A stretch of DNA of 64,000 nucleotides from Nitrosomonadales bacterium (lineage in GTDB: Bacteria; Pseudomonadota; Gammaproteobacteria; Burkholderiales; Gallionellaceae), in the NCBI GenBank assembly GCA_016721605.1, contig JADKHS010000035.1, forward strand, positions 1-64,000, in the 5' to 3' direction. The notes beneath the pieces are model-generated. The model searched no databases. It worked only from the letters and a program-made list of their open reading frames with translations, and was not told where the DNA came from. The position numbers and the translations under genes are program-made. Numbering within the stretch: the first letter of the stretch is position 1; every line of letters begins with the position of its first letter. This document shows, in pieces, positions 27,467 through 36,800 of this stretch.

Positions 27467-28141
27467 ATGGTAGCGCTAACACATCCAAAGTTAACTGAAG
27501 ATTTTGAAGAAGGAATGAAATTTGTCGCTAACAAGGATTACACCAAAGCGGCAGAATTATTTAAGAAAGTTGCAGAACAAGGACATGCGGAAGCGCAGTT
27601 TTATCTAGGGCTTATGTGCGAAGGGGGTCAAGGCCTCACAAAAGATGACCAGCAGGCTGTATCTTGGTGGACCAAGGCCGCAGAACAAGGGCACGTACTA
27701 GCACAAAACAATCTAGGACTTATGTACGAACAAGGGCGTGGTGTTACACAGGACTACCAGAAGGCTGCATCTTGGTTCCGTATGGCCGCAGAGCAAGGAG
27801 ATGCGGAAGCACAATATACTTTAGGATTTATGTACGCAAATGGCGAAGGCGTTTCACGGGACTACCAACAAGCTATGCTTTGGTTGAGTAAAGCCGCAGA
27901 ACAGGGGGATGTGGCGGCACAATTCAAGGTAGCCAAATTGAGTTTAGGATCCATATATACACCAGACAACAACGTTCAACAGGACTTTATTGAAGCATAC
28001 AAATGGTTCAGTATTGCTGGCGCAGATGGTGATGCAAATGCAAAAGACGGCTTAGAAATTGCAGAATCGTACTTGACACCCTCCGCAGTTGAAGAGGCGC
28101 AGCGACGGGCAGACGAATGGATAGCAAAAAATAAAAAATGA
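27467..28141 (+). CDS. Sel1-like repeat protein
   Basis: The 224-residue protein consists of about four to five Sel1-type repeats of 36 residues (AEQGHAEAQFYLGLMCEGGQ, AEQGHVLAQNNLGLMYEQG, AEQGDAEAQYTLGFMYANGE, AEQGDVAAQFKVAKLSLGS, AGADGDANAKDGLEIA). Such alpha-solenoids are scaffolds for protein interactions. No signal peptide is in frame, but a short reading at 27438 (MQLLIVIGII, good GGAG site) ends 7 bases inside this gene in another frame. An indel there could hide a real N-terminal membrane or signal segment. Confidence 0.85.
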   Translation: MVALTHPKLTEDFEEGMKFVANKDYTKAAELFKKVAEQGHAEAQFYLGLMCEGGQGLTKDDQQAVSWWTKAAEQGHVLAQNNLGLMYEQGRGVTQDYQKAASWFRMAAEQGDAEAQYTLGFMYANGEGVSRDYQQAMLWLSKAAEQGDVAAQFKVAKLSLGSIYTPDNNVQQDFIEAYKWFSIAGADGDANAKDGLEIAESYLTPSAVEEAQRRADEWIAKNKK

Positions 28142-28296
28142 ACTCATAAATGAAACGATCGCCAATAACTATGGCAATTTTAAATCGAGCATTCTTTTAC
28201 GAACATACTGGTGATCTACCATAAATAATGGAACTGCAAGACAGTGGAATGAAAACAATATCTACCATCGCACTGATCCAGTGATAAATAAAACGG

Positions 28297-28656
28297 TCAA
28301 AACGTCACATTACGGTCACGTTCGGCCACTGCCTTGATGTAATCCGGCATTCCTTTAATTGATGCGCCAGCCACTAGATCCTCTACCATAATCTGCCGAG
28401 CCACGGCGCAGGCACCGCAGACCCAAATCTGCACGCCTGCCGCCTGTACTGTAGCCAGCAATTCTTTCAATGGAGTCAGATTCACCCCGTGGATATGATC
28501 GGCCGTTCCTTTACGGCCAAGTGTCACGGCTTCGTTCCAAAGCCAGAGCACCACATCATGCCCTTGCTCCTTTGCCGTCTTCGCGGCCATGAAGGGCAAT
28601 GTGGCCATCGTGGGATCATCTGTGCCTCGACTGCCGGATATTATGAAGGTTGTCAT
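28297..28656 (-). CDS. DsrE/DsrF-like family protein
   Basis: The 119-residue protein has the DsrE fold pattern: N-terminal strand TFIISGSRGTDDPTMATLPF, then AKTAKEQGHDVVLWLWNEAV, a helix PLKELLATVQAAGV and strand IWVCGACAVARQ with two cysteines, ending DYIKAVAERDRNVTF. DsrE-like proteins bind or relay sulfur on a conserved Cys or serve as small accessory proteins; the partner here is unknown. It sits alone between the Sel1 gene and catalase. Confidence 0.82.
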   Translation of the reverse strand: MTTFIISGSRGTDDPTMATLPFMAAKTAKEQGHDVVLWLWNEAVTLGRKGTADHIHGVNLTPLKELLATVQAAGVQIWVCGACAVARQIMVEDLVAGASIKGMPDYIKAVAERDRNVTF

Positions 28657-28785
28657 TATGTATCTCCTTGTTCATTTATTCGTAAAAATATATAGGCCTA
28701 TCATCATGATGTTATTTATGGCACCAACTTTTTTCTTCACATCTTCAAAAATGATTATCTCCGATTCACAAAATTAGCGATTTAT

Positions 28786-30246
28786 TTAGCTCTTCGAAAC
28801 TTCGCTCAGCGGAATACCCAGTGCCGTGGCCACTCCTTCACCATAGGCCGGATCCGCTTTTAGGCACTTTATAATATGACGAATATGAATTTCGCGTGGC
28901 GCACTCTGAATGGAACGTGCGGTGTTCTCAAATAGCACCTGCTTCTGCGCAGGCGCCATTAGGCGAAATAAAGCACCAGGCTGCGAGAAGTAATCCGTAT
29001 CCTCACGATGATTCCAATGTGCGGCAGCCCCCTCCAGGCTTAGCGGCGGCTCAGTATAATCCGGCTGTTGCTGCCATTCGCCATAACTGTTCGGTTCATA
29101 GCCTAGGGTGCTGCCATGATTGCCGTCCACACGCATTGCACCATCACGATGAGAACTATGAAACGGGCAGCGTGCGGCATTAACAGGAATCAGGTGGTGA
29201 TTAACCCCCAAACGATAACGCTGCGCGTCACCATAGGAAAAAAGCCTCCCTTGCAGCATTTTATCTGGAGAAAAACTAATACCGGGCGGCACATTGGCCG
29301 GGTTAAAGGCGGCCTGCTCGACTTCAGCGTGGTAGTTTTCCGGGTTGCGGTTGAGCTCCAGGATACCAACATCAATCAGCGGGTAATCCTTATGTGGCCA
29401 AACTTTGGTCAGGTCAAAGGGATGGTAGGGAACCTTCGCGGCATCGGCTTCAGGCATAATTTGCACGCTCATCTTCCATTTCGGAAAATCACTGCGCTCA
29501 ATGGCTTCATATAGGTCACGCTGATGACTTTCACGGTCTTTTCCGACCAGTGCCTCAGCCTCAGTATCACTAATATTCTTGATTCCCTGCTGGGTTTGCA
29601 GATGGAATTTAACCCAGTAACGTACATTATCAGCGTTGATAAAACTAAAAGTATGGCTGCCAAAGCCGTGCATATGGCGGTATGTTGCAGGGATTCCACG
29701 ATCGCTCATTACGATGGTGATCTGGTGTAATGCCTCTGGCAACAACGTCCAGAAATCCCAATTGTTTTTTGCGCTGCGCATATTAGTGCGTGGATCGCGT
29801 TTTACCGCATGGTTTAGGTCAGGAAATTTCAATGGGTCTCGCAGAAAGAATACCGGAGTATTATTGCCGACCAGATCCCAGTTTCCTTCCTCAGTGTAAA
29901 ACTTGATTGCAAAACCCCGAATGTCACGCTCGGCGTCCGCTGCGCCGCGCTCTCCGGCTACGGTGGAAAAACGAACAAATAAATCGGTTTTTTTACCTAC
30001 CTTGGAAAAAATTTTTGCCCGCGTATATTGAGTAATGTCGGAAGTTACGGTAAAGGTACCAAAGGCGGCGGAACCCTTTGCGTGCATACGCCGCTCCGGG
30101 ATAACTTCGCGGTCAAAATGGGCAAGTTTCTCCAGAAACCAGACATCCTGTAGCAATTGTGGTCCCCGTGCACCGGCGGTCATCACGTTCTGGTTATCGA
30201 CTACCGGACAACCCGCATTAGTGGTCAATTTCTTTTTATCACCCAT
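28786..30246 (-). CDS. katA: Monofunctional heme catalase
   Basis: The 486-residue protein has the full set of small-subunit catalase signatures: the distal site around ERRMHAKGSAAFGTFTVTS with the catalytic His, the distal Asn region in FFLRDPLKFPDLNHAVKRDP, and the proximal heme Tyr in GRLFSYGDAQRYRLG. The length matches clade 3 (about 480-500) enzymes without the C-terminal flavodoxin-like domain. It disproportionates hydrogen peroxide, probably in the cytoplasm. A Cu/Zn-SOD-like lipoprotein gene lies upstream on the same strand, giving a small oxidative-stress group. Confidence 0.97.
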   Translation of the reverse strand: MGDKKKLTTNAGCPVVDNQNVMTAGARGPQLLQDVWFLEKLAHFDREVIPERRMHAKGSAAFGTFTVTSDITQYTRAKIFSKVGKKTDLFVRFSTVAGERGAADAERDIRGFAIKFYTEEGNWDLVGNNTPVFFLRDPLKFPDLNHAVKRDPRTNMRSAKNNWDFWTLLPEALHQITIVMSDRGIPATYRHMHGFGSHTFSFINADNVRYWVKFHLQTQQGIKNISDTEAEALVGKDRESHQRDLYEAIERSDFPKWKMSVQIMPEADAAKVPYHPFDLTKVWPHKDYPLIDVGILELNRNPENYHAEVEQAAFNPANVPPGISFSPDKMLQGRLFSYGDAQRYRLGVNHHLIPVNAARCPFHSSHRDGAMRVDGNHGSTLGYEPNSYGEWQQQPDYTEPPLSLEGAAAHWNHREDTDYFSQPGALFRLMAPAQKQVLFENTARSIQSAPREIHIRHIIKCLKADPAYGEGVATALGIPLSEVSKS

Positions 30247-30351
30247 TACTTGTTCCTTATTTTTTATAAGTTACTCTATAAAAATAATTTTATTAGAAAC
30301 ACAGGACGGCCATCAATCTAGCAATACTCATAACAGCCCCTTCCCCCTGTC

Positions 30352-30954
30352 TTACTTTTTCAGGATTACCCCGCATGCGATCCTCGGTCCGCCCGGGGCA
30401 TCTTTCGTTGGTGGATCGGGAAGATACTGATCTTCAAATTCATGAATAATAAACGCAGTCCCATCGCCATCGAACAGGGATGTCAATCCGGGAGACAGGG
30501 TTACCCTGCTGGTAATGGTATAAAGCGTACCCTTGCGGTTTTCGTCCACCACGATATTCGGGATATCGCCCAAATGGTAGGGGTGATTACCCAGGCCGGG
30601 ATCCACATTCGCTTTCGGGTTAATTTGCGGTTCAATATTGCCATCGTAATGACCCTTCGCTGCCGCGAACGACGGCGCGCATGCGCCTGTTTCATGGAAA
30701 TGAACTGCATGCTTTCCAGGCGTCAGCTTACTGTCAGACGTACCTTGCAGGGTAATTTTTACCCGGACGCGTCCTTCGAACTCCTCATACAGCTGAGCCT
30801 TACCGGTAATACCTGGGCCTGTAATATCCGCCTCAGCATGCAGCTCATTTTCCAGCTTCCCTTTATGATAGCCGGTAGCACATCCTGACAGGACACACAT
30901 ACCACCCGCCAGAAACACTGCTGTGCCCAATGCTCTTACGTTATTCTTGTTCAT
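30352..30954 (-). CDS. sodC: Cu/Zn superoxide dismutase-like lipoprotein
   Basis: About 200 residues from the ATG at 30954, behind a GGAGAG site; the ATG at 30969 lacks support. A lipoprotein signal ends in LSGC. The SOD fold is clear: GKHAVHFHETGACAPSFAAA with the copper His pair, a bridging/zinc region with GHYDG and GNHPYHLGDIPN, FIIHEFEDQYLPDPPTKDAP and the active-site Arg in GGPRIACGVI. It would dismutate superoxide in the periplasm or at the outer membrane. Spacing in the zinc loop is somewhat unlike classical SodC, so activity should not be taken for granted. Confidence 0.9.
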   Translation of the reverse strand: MNKNNVRALGTAVFLAGGMCVLSGCATGYHKGKLENELHAEADITGPGITGKAQLYEEFEGRVRVKITLQGTSDSKLTPGKHAVHFHETGACAPSFAAAKGHYDGNIEPQINPKANVDPGLGNHPYHLGDIPNIVVDENRKGTLYTITSRVTLSPGLTSLFDGDGTAFIIHEFEDQYLPDPPTKDAPGGPRIACGVILKK

Positions 30955-30988
30955 GGCATTTCTCTCCATAAAAACTATTCTCTGCTGA

Positions 30989-31650
30989 TTAACGGGCCAG
31001 TGACCGGATGTAATGTATCAGCTGCCACACCTTGTCATCGGACAAACCAGAAAAGGACATCATGCCGGTTCCAGGCGAACCTTTCTTGATAATCCAAAAA
31101 AGCTGGCCATCCGGAATATCCTTCATCATGGCATTGCAGGTAAAGTTTCTCGGGGAAGGCACCAAAGCTGCCCCCATCATGCCCTTTCCATCGCCTTTCT
31201 CTCCATGACACATGGCGCAAGCGGCAGGCTTGGCGGATTTTGGAACAGCGTTTTCCCCGCCTGAAGTACTTCGGCAGAGGCAGAAAGTGGATTCGTCATA
31301 GCCAAGAAACTATCCGGTGCCTTGGCCGTCTTGCGCGGCTGCACGCAAGCATCCGACTGGCCTCCACCTGAGGAATTTGCAGTGGCCACCGCTGGAACGG
31401 CAATGGCAGCAGCCTTGGCGGGCATTACGCTGGTAGCTGCTGCTGGTGTGGCACTAGCAGCAGCCCGCCCTTAAATGTTACCTTGAGGTAAGCGATCACA
31501 TCAGCTACGCCTTGCTGGCCGATAGTCAGGTTCCAGTAGGGCATATTCGGTGACTTACCTATCGCCCAGGCCACCATGGTTGATCACGTTGTACAGATAT
31601 TCCATTGGTAGCTTTTCAAATGGAATATTGGCATGAATTGCCGGTTTTGG
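30989..31650 (-). CDS. C-terminal part of a tetraheme cytochrome c (third-domain tail and fourth heme domain), frameshifted
   Basis: Reading continues from the 31653-32465 part through several one-base breaks (near 31570, 31464 and 31238-31241). Segments in order: PMEYLYNVINHG, KSPNMPYWNLTIGQQGVAD and VIAYLKVTFKGG, an Ala-rich linker (ASATPAAATSVMPAKAAAIA), then APDSFLAMTNPLSAS and the fourth heme domain ACAMCHGEKGDGKGMMG with DGQLFWIIKKGSPGTGMMSF as likely Met-ligand region and a closing helix. With breaks repaired it is one protein with the upstream part, about 490 residues and four CxxCH sites in all. Confidence 0.7.
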
Positions 31651-31652
31651 AT

Positions 31653-32465
31653 CTAAGCCAGATGCTGCTGGTCCATCTCCTTTGCCTGTCGCCCCGTGGC
31701 ATTGCGAGCAATATTCTTGTAGAGGGCTTTGCCGCGACTGACGCTAGCCTTGTCAAATTCTGCACTTGTCCAAGGCTCGTAATACTTAAAGTCATTCACG
31801 CCCTGCGACATTAAGTATCCAATTACGGCACGCAGCTGTGGGTCGGTCGCATCCGCCAAAAACTCGCCACTGTGCGGCACGAAATCCTGTGGGTTTAGCC
31901 CAAAGCGATAGAGCCAATCTTTGTCATAGCGCTGCCCAGATGCTTGGAGCGCAGTACTTTGAGGTCCCCCAATGATTTTCCCATCTTCATTAATCGTATG
32001 ACAGCCAAGACAGGCGTGAGCCTTAAAGGCCATCGCACCAAAATCAGCTTCATATTTCGTCACTTTTGAAACATCAAATGCGCCGACGGTAACTCGTGGA
32101 TCCTTGTTGTGCTCAGCAAAATAATCAGCGATCGCGTTAGCGTCAGAATCGGTAACCACTGGGTGCTTTGACGATACCTCGGTCAGATCCCAACGATACC
32201 CTTTAGCGTAGAGCGGTGCTTCTTTGCCAGTCAACCAGCCAATCAACCAGGGGCGCCGGTATTTGCTTCCGGCCCAAATAAGATCGGGCGCCTTGAGATT
32301 AAAGCGGGAATCGGGTTTACCTTCTAACCGATGACATTGAACGCAGGTCTGCTGGAGAACTTCCTTTGCGCGCGATTGATCACTCGCGGATACCCCGAAG
32401 GATGACATCAGTCCCATTAAAGCAATAAATGCGCTTCCAATAACTGTTCCTCTTCTCATATTCAT
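31653..32465 (-). CDS. N-terminal part of a tetraheme c-type cytochrome (three heme motifs)
   Basis: From the ATG at 32465 (MNMRRGTVIG) a signal peptide leads to heme site 1 in LQQTCVQCHRLEGKPDSRF and heme site 2 in KAHACLGCHTINEDGK. After SVSRGKALYK the given frame degenerates (NIARNATG) because one base is missing near 31717; restored, it reads EYCSQCHGATGKGDG, heme site 3. Segments such as RRPWLIGWLTGKEAPLYAKG resemble other multi-domain class I cytochromes. It is a periplasmic or membrane-tethered electron carrier. The following part (30989-31650) is the same protein. Confidence 0.8.
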   Translation of the reverse strand: MNMRRGTVIGSAFIALMGLMSSFGVSASDQSRAKEVLQQTCVQCHRLEGKPDSRFNLKAPDLIWAGSKYRRPWLIGWLTGKEAPLYAKGYRWDLTEVSSKHPVVTDSDANAIADYFAEHNKDPRVTVGAFDVSKVTKYEADFGAMAFKAHACLGCHTINEDGKIIGGPQSTALQASGQRYDKDWLYRFGLNPQDFVPHSGEFLADATDPQLRAVIGYLMSQGVNDFKYYEPWTSAEFDKASVSRGKALYKNIARNATGRQAKEMDQQHLA

Positions 32466-32958
32466 GCCGCAATCCCTTTCACATTTAATGACCTTACCTG
32501 ATCCCTCCTCTTGCAAGGAAAACTGGGTCGTTAAGGAAAAATTGAAATTTATCTGCTAAATTTATCTCCTACGAGGGAAAGCCTATCATAATTTTTAAAT
32601 TTTTGTTTGTGTGATACCGCGCAATGCAATGCAATGCAATGCATTGCAATCAAGTATTAGTTTGAGTCAGGCTGTAAAAATGGAGCTATAGATATTTATA
32701 ATAGTATTAAGAATAAATAACTTAGCTGGCGTTAACCCCGCAAACAGAAGCTTCTGAAATAAGCGGTGCGCCCGCATAAAACGGACGAAATGACGATACC
32801 CGTATCGTGTTATAGGAGGCTGCCGTCGTAGGAACATCCTACAGCCCACTTCAATTCCTTACTGATGACTTTTCGGGAAATGTATGTATGCCAAGACAAA
32901 TTTGTTTAAAATGCAAGGCGTGCACTCTAAACAAATTTTTTTATTAAATGGAGAAAAA
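32466..32958. other. Intergenic region with a GCAAT tandem repeat
   Basis: Four perfect GCAAT units at 32621-32640 are followed by GCATTGCAAT, giving a small palindrome. A second perfect hairpin (GTAGGA-aca-TCCTAC) lies at 32828-32842. No gene is evident. Confidence 0.6.
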
Positions 32959-33276
32959 GTGAATTCTATTACTATAAGCATGGTCGCGGCAGTAAGCTTG
33001 ATTTCAGGTTTCGCACTGGCAGCGGATATGCCACCAGAAGGCAAGGCCAAGTGTGGTACTTGCCACACTATTGATAAAAGTAGCGTTGCTCCGTCTTTTA
33101 TGGAAATTTCCGAAAAATACAAAGGCGATAAAGACGCTGCACAAAAAATTGCCGCTAACATTACCATGGGGGGCGCATTCGGCTGGGAATTTGGAGAAAT
33201 GCCGGCAAAAGGCTTGAACGCAAATGATGCTGAAATTCAGTCCCTTTCAAAGTTTATTGCTGACTTAGCAAAATAA
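32959..33276 (+). CDS. Small c-type cytochrome (class I, c551/c552-like)
   Basis: The 105-residue product starts at the GTG at 32959 with GGAGA 5 bases ahead; the longer reading from 32884 adds a non-signal-like tail. The signal peptide is SMVAAVSLISGFALAADM. The heme motif CGTCH lies in GKAKCGTCHTIDKSSVAPSF, and the distal Met in FGEMPAKGLNAND. This is the compact soluble cytochrome that shuttles electrons to terminal oxidases in many betaproteobacteria. Confidence 0.92.
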   Translation: MNSITISMVAAVSLISGFALAADMPPEGKAKCGTCHTIDKSSVAPSFMEISEKYKGDKDAAQKIAANITMGGAFGWEFGEMPAKGLNANDAEIQSLSKFIADLAK

Positions 33277-33360
33277 ACTTAAACATCGTAGGATCAGTCT
33301 ACTAAAAATGCGCCCACAATTCACGGGGAACACTAAAACAATCGTACTTACGGACTAAAT

Positions 33361-34131
33361 CTAAACAGACGTGCTCAAAAATAAACGATGAAAGTTTTCC
33401 GTAGTAGCGCGTCCCACCTCTAAAAGAGAAATACCACGCAACTTGGCTATTTCTTCCGCTACATGCTTAACATAGGCGGGCTGGTTGAGTTTGCCGCGAT
33501 AGGGCACCGGGGCGAGATAGGGTGAGTCAGTTTCAATCAAAATGCGCTCTAGTGGAATATGCCGCGCCACTTCTTTTAACAAAATAGCATTCTTGAAAGT
33601 GACGATGCCAGAAAAAGAAATGTAAAAGTTCATTTCAATAGCTGCTTGGGCAACTTCAAGGCTTTCGGTAAAACAGTGCATGACACCGCCAATTTCGGCA
33701 GCACCTTCTTCAGCCATAAGACGCAAGGTGTCCTGTGCCGCCTCACGGGTGTGAATAATCAAAGGCTTGCGGCACTCGCGCGCAGCGCGAATATGGGTGC
33801 GGAAGCGTGCACGCTGCCACTCCAGATCACCTTTTAAACGGAAATAATCGAGGCCGGTTTCCCCGATGGCAATCACTTTAGGGTGTTGCGCCAGCTGTAC
33901 CAATAACGCTTGCGTTGGTTCGGTATCTGATTCATGGTCTGGGTGCACACCAACAGAAGCATAGATGTGTTCATATTGCTCTGCGAGCATTTGAATTTGA
34001 GGGAAATCCTCTAAATTTACTGAAACGCACAGTGCATGAGAAATTTCATTTTGGCGCATGTTTGCCAAAACTTCATCGAATATTTTGGTTAATTCCGGGA
34101 AATTGATATGGCAGTGCGAATCTATAAACAT
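33361..34131 (-). CDS. tatD: TatD-family metal-dependent hydrolase
   Basis: The 256-residue TIM-barrel protein shows the family metal ligands: DSHCHINFPE at the start, GVHPDHESDTEP, IGETGLDYFRL, LIIHTREAAQDTL, GGVMHCFTES and LIETDSPYLAPVPYRGKLN. TatD-type (YcfH/YabD) enzymes are 3'-5' exonucleases or DNases of DNA repair. It lies directly downstream of holB, a frequent arrangement. Confidence 0.95.
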   Translation of the reverse strand: MFIDSHCHINFPELTKIFDEVLANMRQNEISHALCVSVNLEDFPQIQMLAEQYEHIYASVGVHPDHESDTEPTQALLVQLAQHPKVIAIGETGLDYFRLKGDLEWQRARFRTHIRAARECRKPLIIHTREAAQDTLRLMAEEGAAEIGGVMHCFTESLEVAQAAIEMNFYISFSGIVTFKNAILLKEVARHIPLERILIETDSPYLAPVPYRGKLNQPAYVKHVAEEIAKLRGISLLEVGRATTENFHRLFLSTSV

Positions 34132-34182
34132 AAAGATGATCGGGCAATAAATTGTTATGGCGCTCTTAATAATTATCCAGCG

Positions 34183-35267
34183 TCATCTATCAGCTCCCAA
34201 CATCATGTGCCGGTAAGATAACAAAATGGATTCAAATAATAGCTTAGGATTTAAAGGATGCAACGCCTCACGTTTTGCGGTTATTAACTCATTTTGATAA
34301 CGCAACAGATCGAATATAGCAATATTACTTGATAGATTTTTTATTAAGTCAGCAAGATAAGGATGATATCTAACCATTCCCGTAAGTTTTGCGCTGCCTA
34401 GGTCGTAACACCATTGCTGCAGCCAATGGATGACACGAAACGGTTCTATGCGTTGCAACTGTTCGGCCAAAGCAAATACATCAAATTTGGCGGGCTGTTT
34501 GATTTCCTGCAAAAAAAGACCATACTCCCCTCCCCCTGTAGCTTCCTCAGCTAGGCGTGCCGCCAGTAACGGAGCAAAGCCGGCCTGTGCCAACATCGCG
34601 ACTGGATCGGCATATTTCTGCTGTTGCAACCAGGTAGAGCTGGCCTCAAGTGACGGCATTGGGGCCGCGAGCATCAGGCAGCGGCTTACGATGGTGGGTA
34701 GTAATTGCTGTGGTTTAAGGCTAACCAAAATTATCAACATCTGGTCGGGTGGCTCTTCCAGCGTTTTGAGCAGTGCATTCGCTGCATTGGCATTCATTGC
34801 TTCGGCGGGATGAATCAACACTACACGATGACCACCCTGATGTGTGGACAGATTGATGAAATTCGCGAGTGAGCGCACTTGATGAACAGAAATCTCTTTG
34901 CTCGGTTTTTTTCCTTTCTTCTGTTGTTCGTCTAGCGCTTCTTCAGCGATTCTCTTGGCCCAACTCTTCAACATCAAAGATACTTGGGTTTCACTGGATT
35001 CCTGCATTTCAATCGACTGCGCGCCCGACAGCAGCAAACGAAAATCAGGGTGGGTGCCTTGTTCAAACCAGCGACAGGAAGCGCAATCTTGGCAAGCCAA
35101 TTCACTACCAAGTGATTTTTGCATAACAAAGAGCGGGCAAGATTCATGGCGAAATCTAATTTGCCGATTCCTTGCGACCCTTTCAATAAAATTGCATGCG
35201 GCAAACGTGCACGCAATCCGATCCAGCGGTGCCAAAGTTCATCTTGCCATGCGTACAGTTCATTCAT
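34183..35267 (-). CDS. holB: DNA polymerase III delta-prime subunit, apparent frameshift
   Basis: The N-terminus is in one frame (MNELYAWQDELWHRWIGLRA, then LLKGSQGIGKLDFAMNLARS with the P-loop). The rest is in another from about 35119 (SLGSELACQDCASCRWFEQG with the CxxCxxC zinc site, THPDFRLL). One A restored in the A-run at 35116-35120 joins them into about 361 residues. Later hallmarks are VLIHPAEAMNANAANALLKT and LEEPPDQMLIILVSLKP. It is part of the clamp-loader complex. As holB is essential, the break is almost certainly not real decay. Confidence 0.88.
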
Positions 35268-35334
35268 TAGCGAACTACATTAATTCCAAAATAAGTAGGA
35301 GTAAATCACAATCATCCTCACTACTTCAGTATGA

Positions 35335-36304
35335 TCACTGCCCTTTATAACGAACGGAATCGGCGACCTGCATCACTGTGCGTGGAGGTACTTCACCAAC
35401 CACCGTTACCAAATAATCGCCCTTTTCTTTATTATAAACATGGATTGCACCTCGGCTGGATAGACCAAGTTTTCTATTAAAAGGATTCCCCAATGTTTCG
35501 ATAAACACTGAGATGCCAGCCAATCCGTCGGAAAATACAAAATGGAGTACGTCCGTCTTTTTACCAGGCAGCGGGCGACGCATTTCCATGATTTTCTTAA
35601 AACCGGAAGGAACGGCAACGACTTTCCAATCGCTCATTGCAGCCTGTGTGCTGGTTTCAGACGGCGGGGCATGGGATTGTTGTAAAGTGGTAGTGGCTTG
35701 ACCCGTTACTACCTGCGTACGCTCAATGTCTCCGCCTATTTTTAGCTGGATAAAAGTATATTGCTCCACAATCTGTCTACGTTCGTCCAGCACGACAGCT
35801 TTTAACAACAGGCCGGAATCCCTATGCGCCCACATTTTATGGGCATAGCGCAGAGTATCTTTAGGCTGGAATACGATGGCTTGAGTGTCAAAACCTGCGA
35901 TGCGTGCCTGCTCGGCGGTATGAATAAAGTAATTTTCATTAAGCGCAGATAGTTGCTCCGGCAGCAGGGCAGGGAAACTTTACCGCTATATTGCCTTTCG
36001 ACCTGCACGGCTTTGTGGTCACCCAAATACCACAAAATTTCATTGTTATTACGGATGAACTCACGACGTGGGCCTTCCAGGTTTTCAAGCTTCTCGTACT
36101 CACCGTTCTGGTCGGAAATGTGAGTAATCCGTGCGGTCTCCATATGACCGTTATGCTGATATACAAAAGTCCCACTGTAATCGGTTTGGTGCGTAGCAAA
36201 AGCAATAGTTTGTAACCAATCCAAGTCAACCTGCCTACCAGTGTCGCCGAATGCTGGAGCGACGGCAAAAATAAAACCACGATCAGCGCAAATCTGGCCT
36301 TCAT
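35335..36304 (-). CDS. rseB: Sigma-E regulator RseB/MucB, apparent frameshifts
   Basis: Three frames join into about 323 residues. The signal segment (MKARFALIVVLF) breaks at an A/T run at 36267-36271 and resumes as AVAPAFGDTGRQVDLDWLQT. The lipid-carrier-like domain follows (DYSGTFVYQHNGHMETARIT, KLENLEGPRREFIRNN). A second break at 35967-35969 precedes LPEQLSALNENYF, then KMWAHRDSGLLLKAVVLDE and the C-terminal domain (VAVPSGFKKIMEMRRPLPG to SVRYKGQ). RseB binds RseA in the periplasm and shields it from proteolysis until mislocalised lipoprotein or LPS signals arrive. It follows rseA by 2 bases. Confidence 0.88.
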
Positions 36305-36306
36305 GG

Positions 36307-36798
36307 TTACTTACCCTCCTGCTGATGTGCCACTGTATGAACATAGGAAGTCATGCCATACACGTCTAAGCTAGGTGAAAACTCTTGATGTGCCACCAGA
36401 TAATCGTCCAAGCCATTCGCAGGCAGGCTAACTGAATGCACCGCATTTGACTGCTGCATGGCGATTTGCGGAACGGTTTCCGATCCAATTTGCACCGATA
36501 ACCATGCTACCAATGTGAACGCCATAACCGATGCGGCGGCAGAAAGCGCGAACCATCTGACATTATGGCTGGCACGGCTACGCGGCGCGAGAACCGTCGG
36601 TTCGGCCTGCAAACGTTCACGTATGGCAATATTAATGTTGGCATGAACATGATCGGATTGGCGCAATACATCGCCAATCAGATGATAGGTTCGCCATTCG
36701 TCATGTTTGTCAGGATTTCGCTTCAATTTGTCGAGAACCGCTTCCGCATCGTCATCGAACAACTCACCATCCATTAATGCTGAAATTTCCTGCTTCAT
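36307..36798 (-). CDS. rseA: Anti-sigma-E factor RseA
   Basis: About 163 residues from the ATG at 36798, with AGAGG upstream. The N-terminal anti-sigma domain (MKQEISALMDGELFDDDAEA, WRTYHLIGDVLRQSD) is followed by a single membrane helix (WFALSAAASVMAFTLVAWLS) and a periplasmic tail (GLDDYLVAHQEFSPSLDVYG, then SYVHTVAHQQEG). RseA holds sigma-E at the membrane until regulated proteolysis releases it. The order rpoE-rseA-rseB is standard. Confidence 0.93.
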   Translation of the reverse strand: MKQEISALMDGELFDDDAEAVLDKLKRNPDKHDEWRTYHLIGDVLRQSDHVHANINIAIRERLQAEPTVLAPRSRASHNVRWFALSAAASVMAFTLVAWLSVQIGSETVPQIAMQQSNAVHSVSLPANGLDDYLVAHQEFSPSLDVYGMTSYVHTVAHQQEGK

Positions 36799-36800
36799 GT

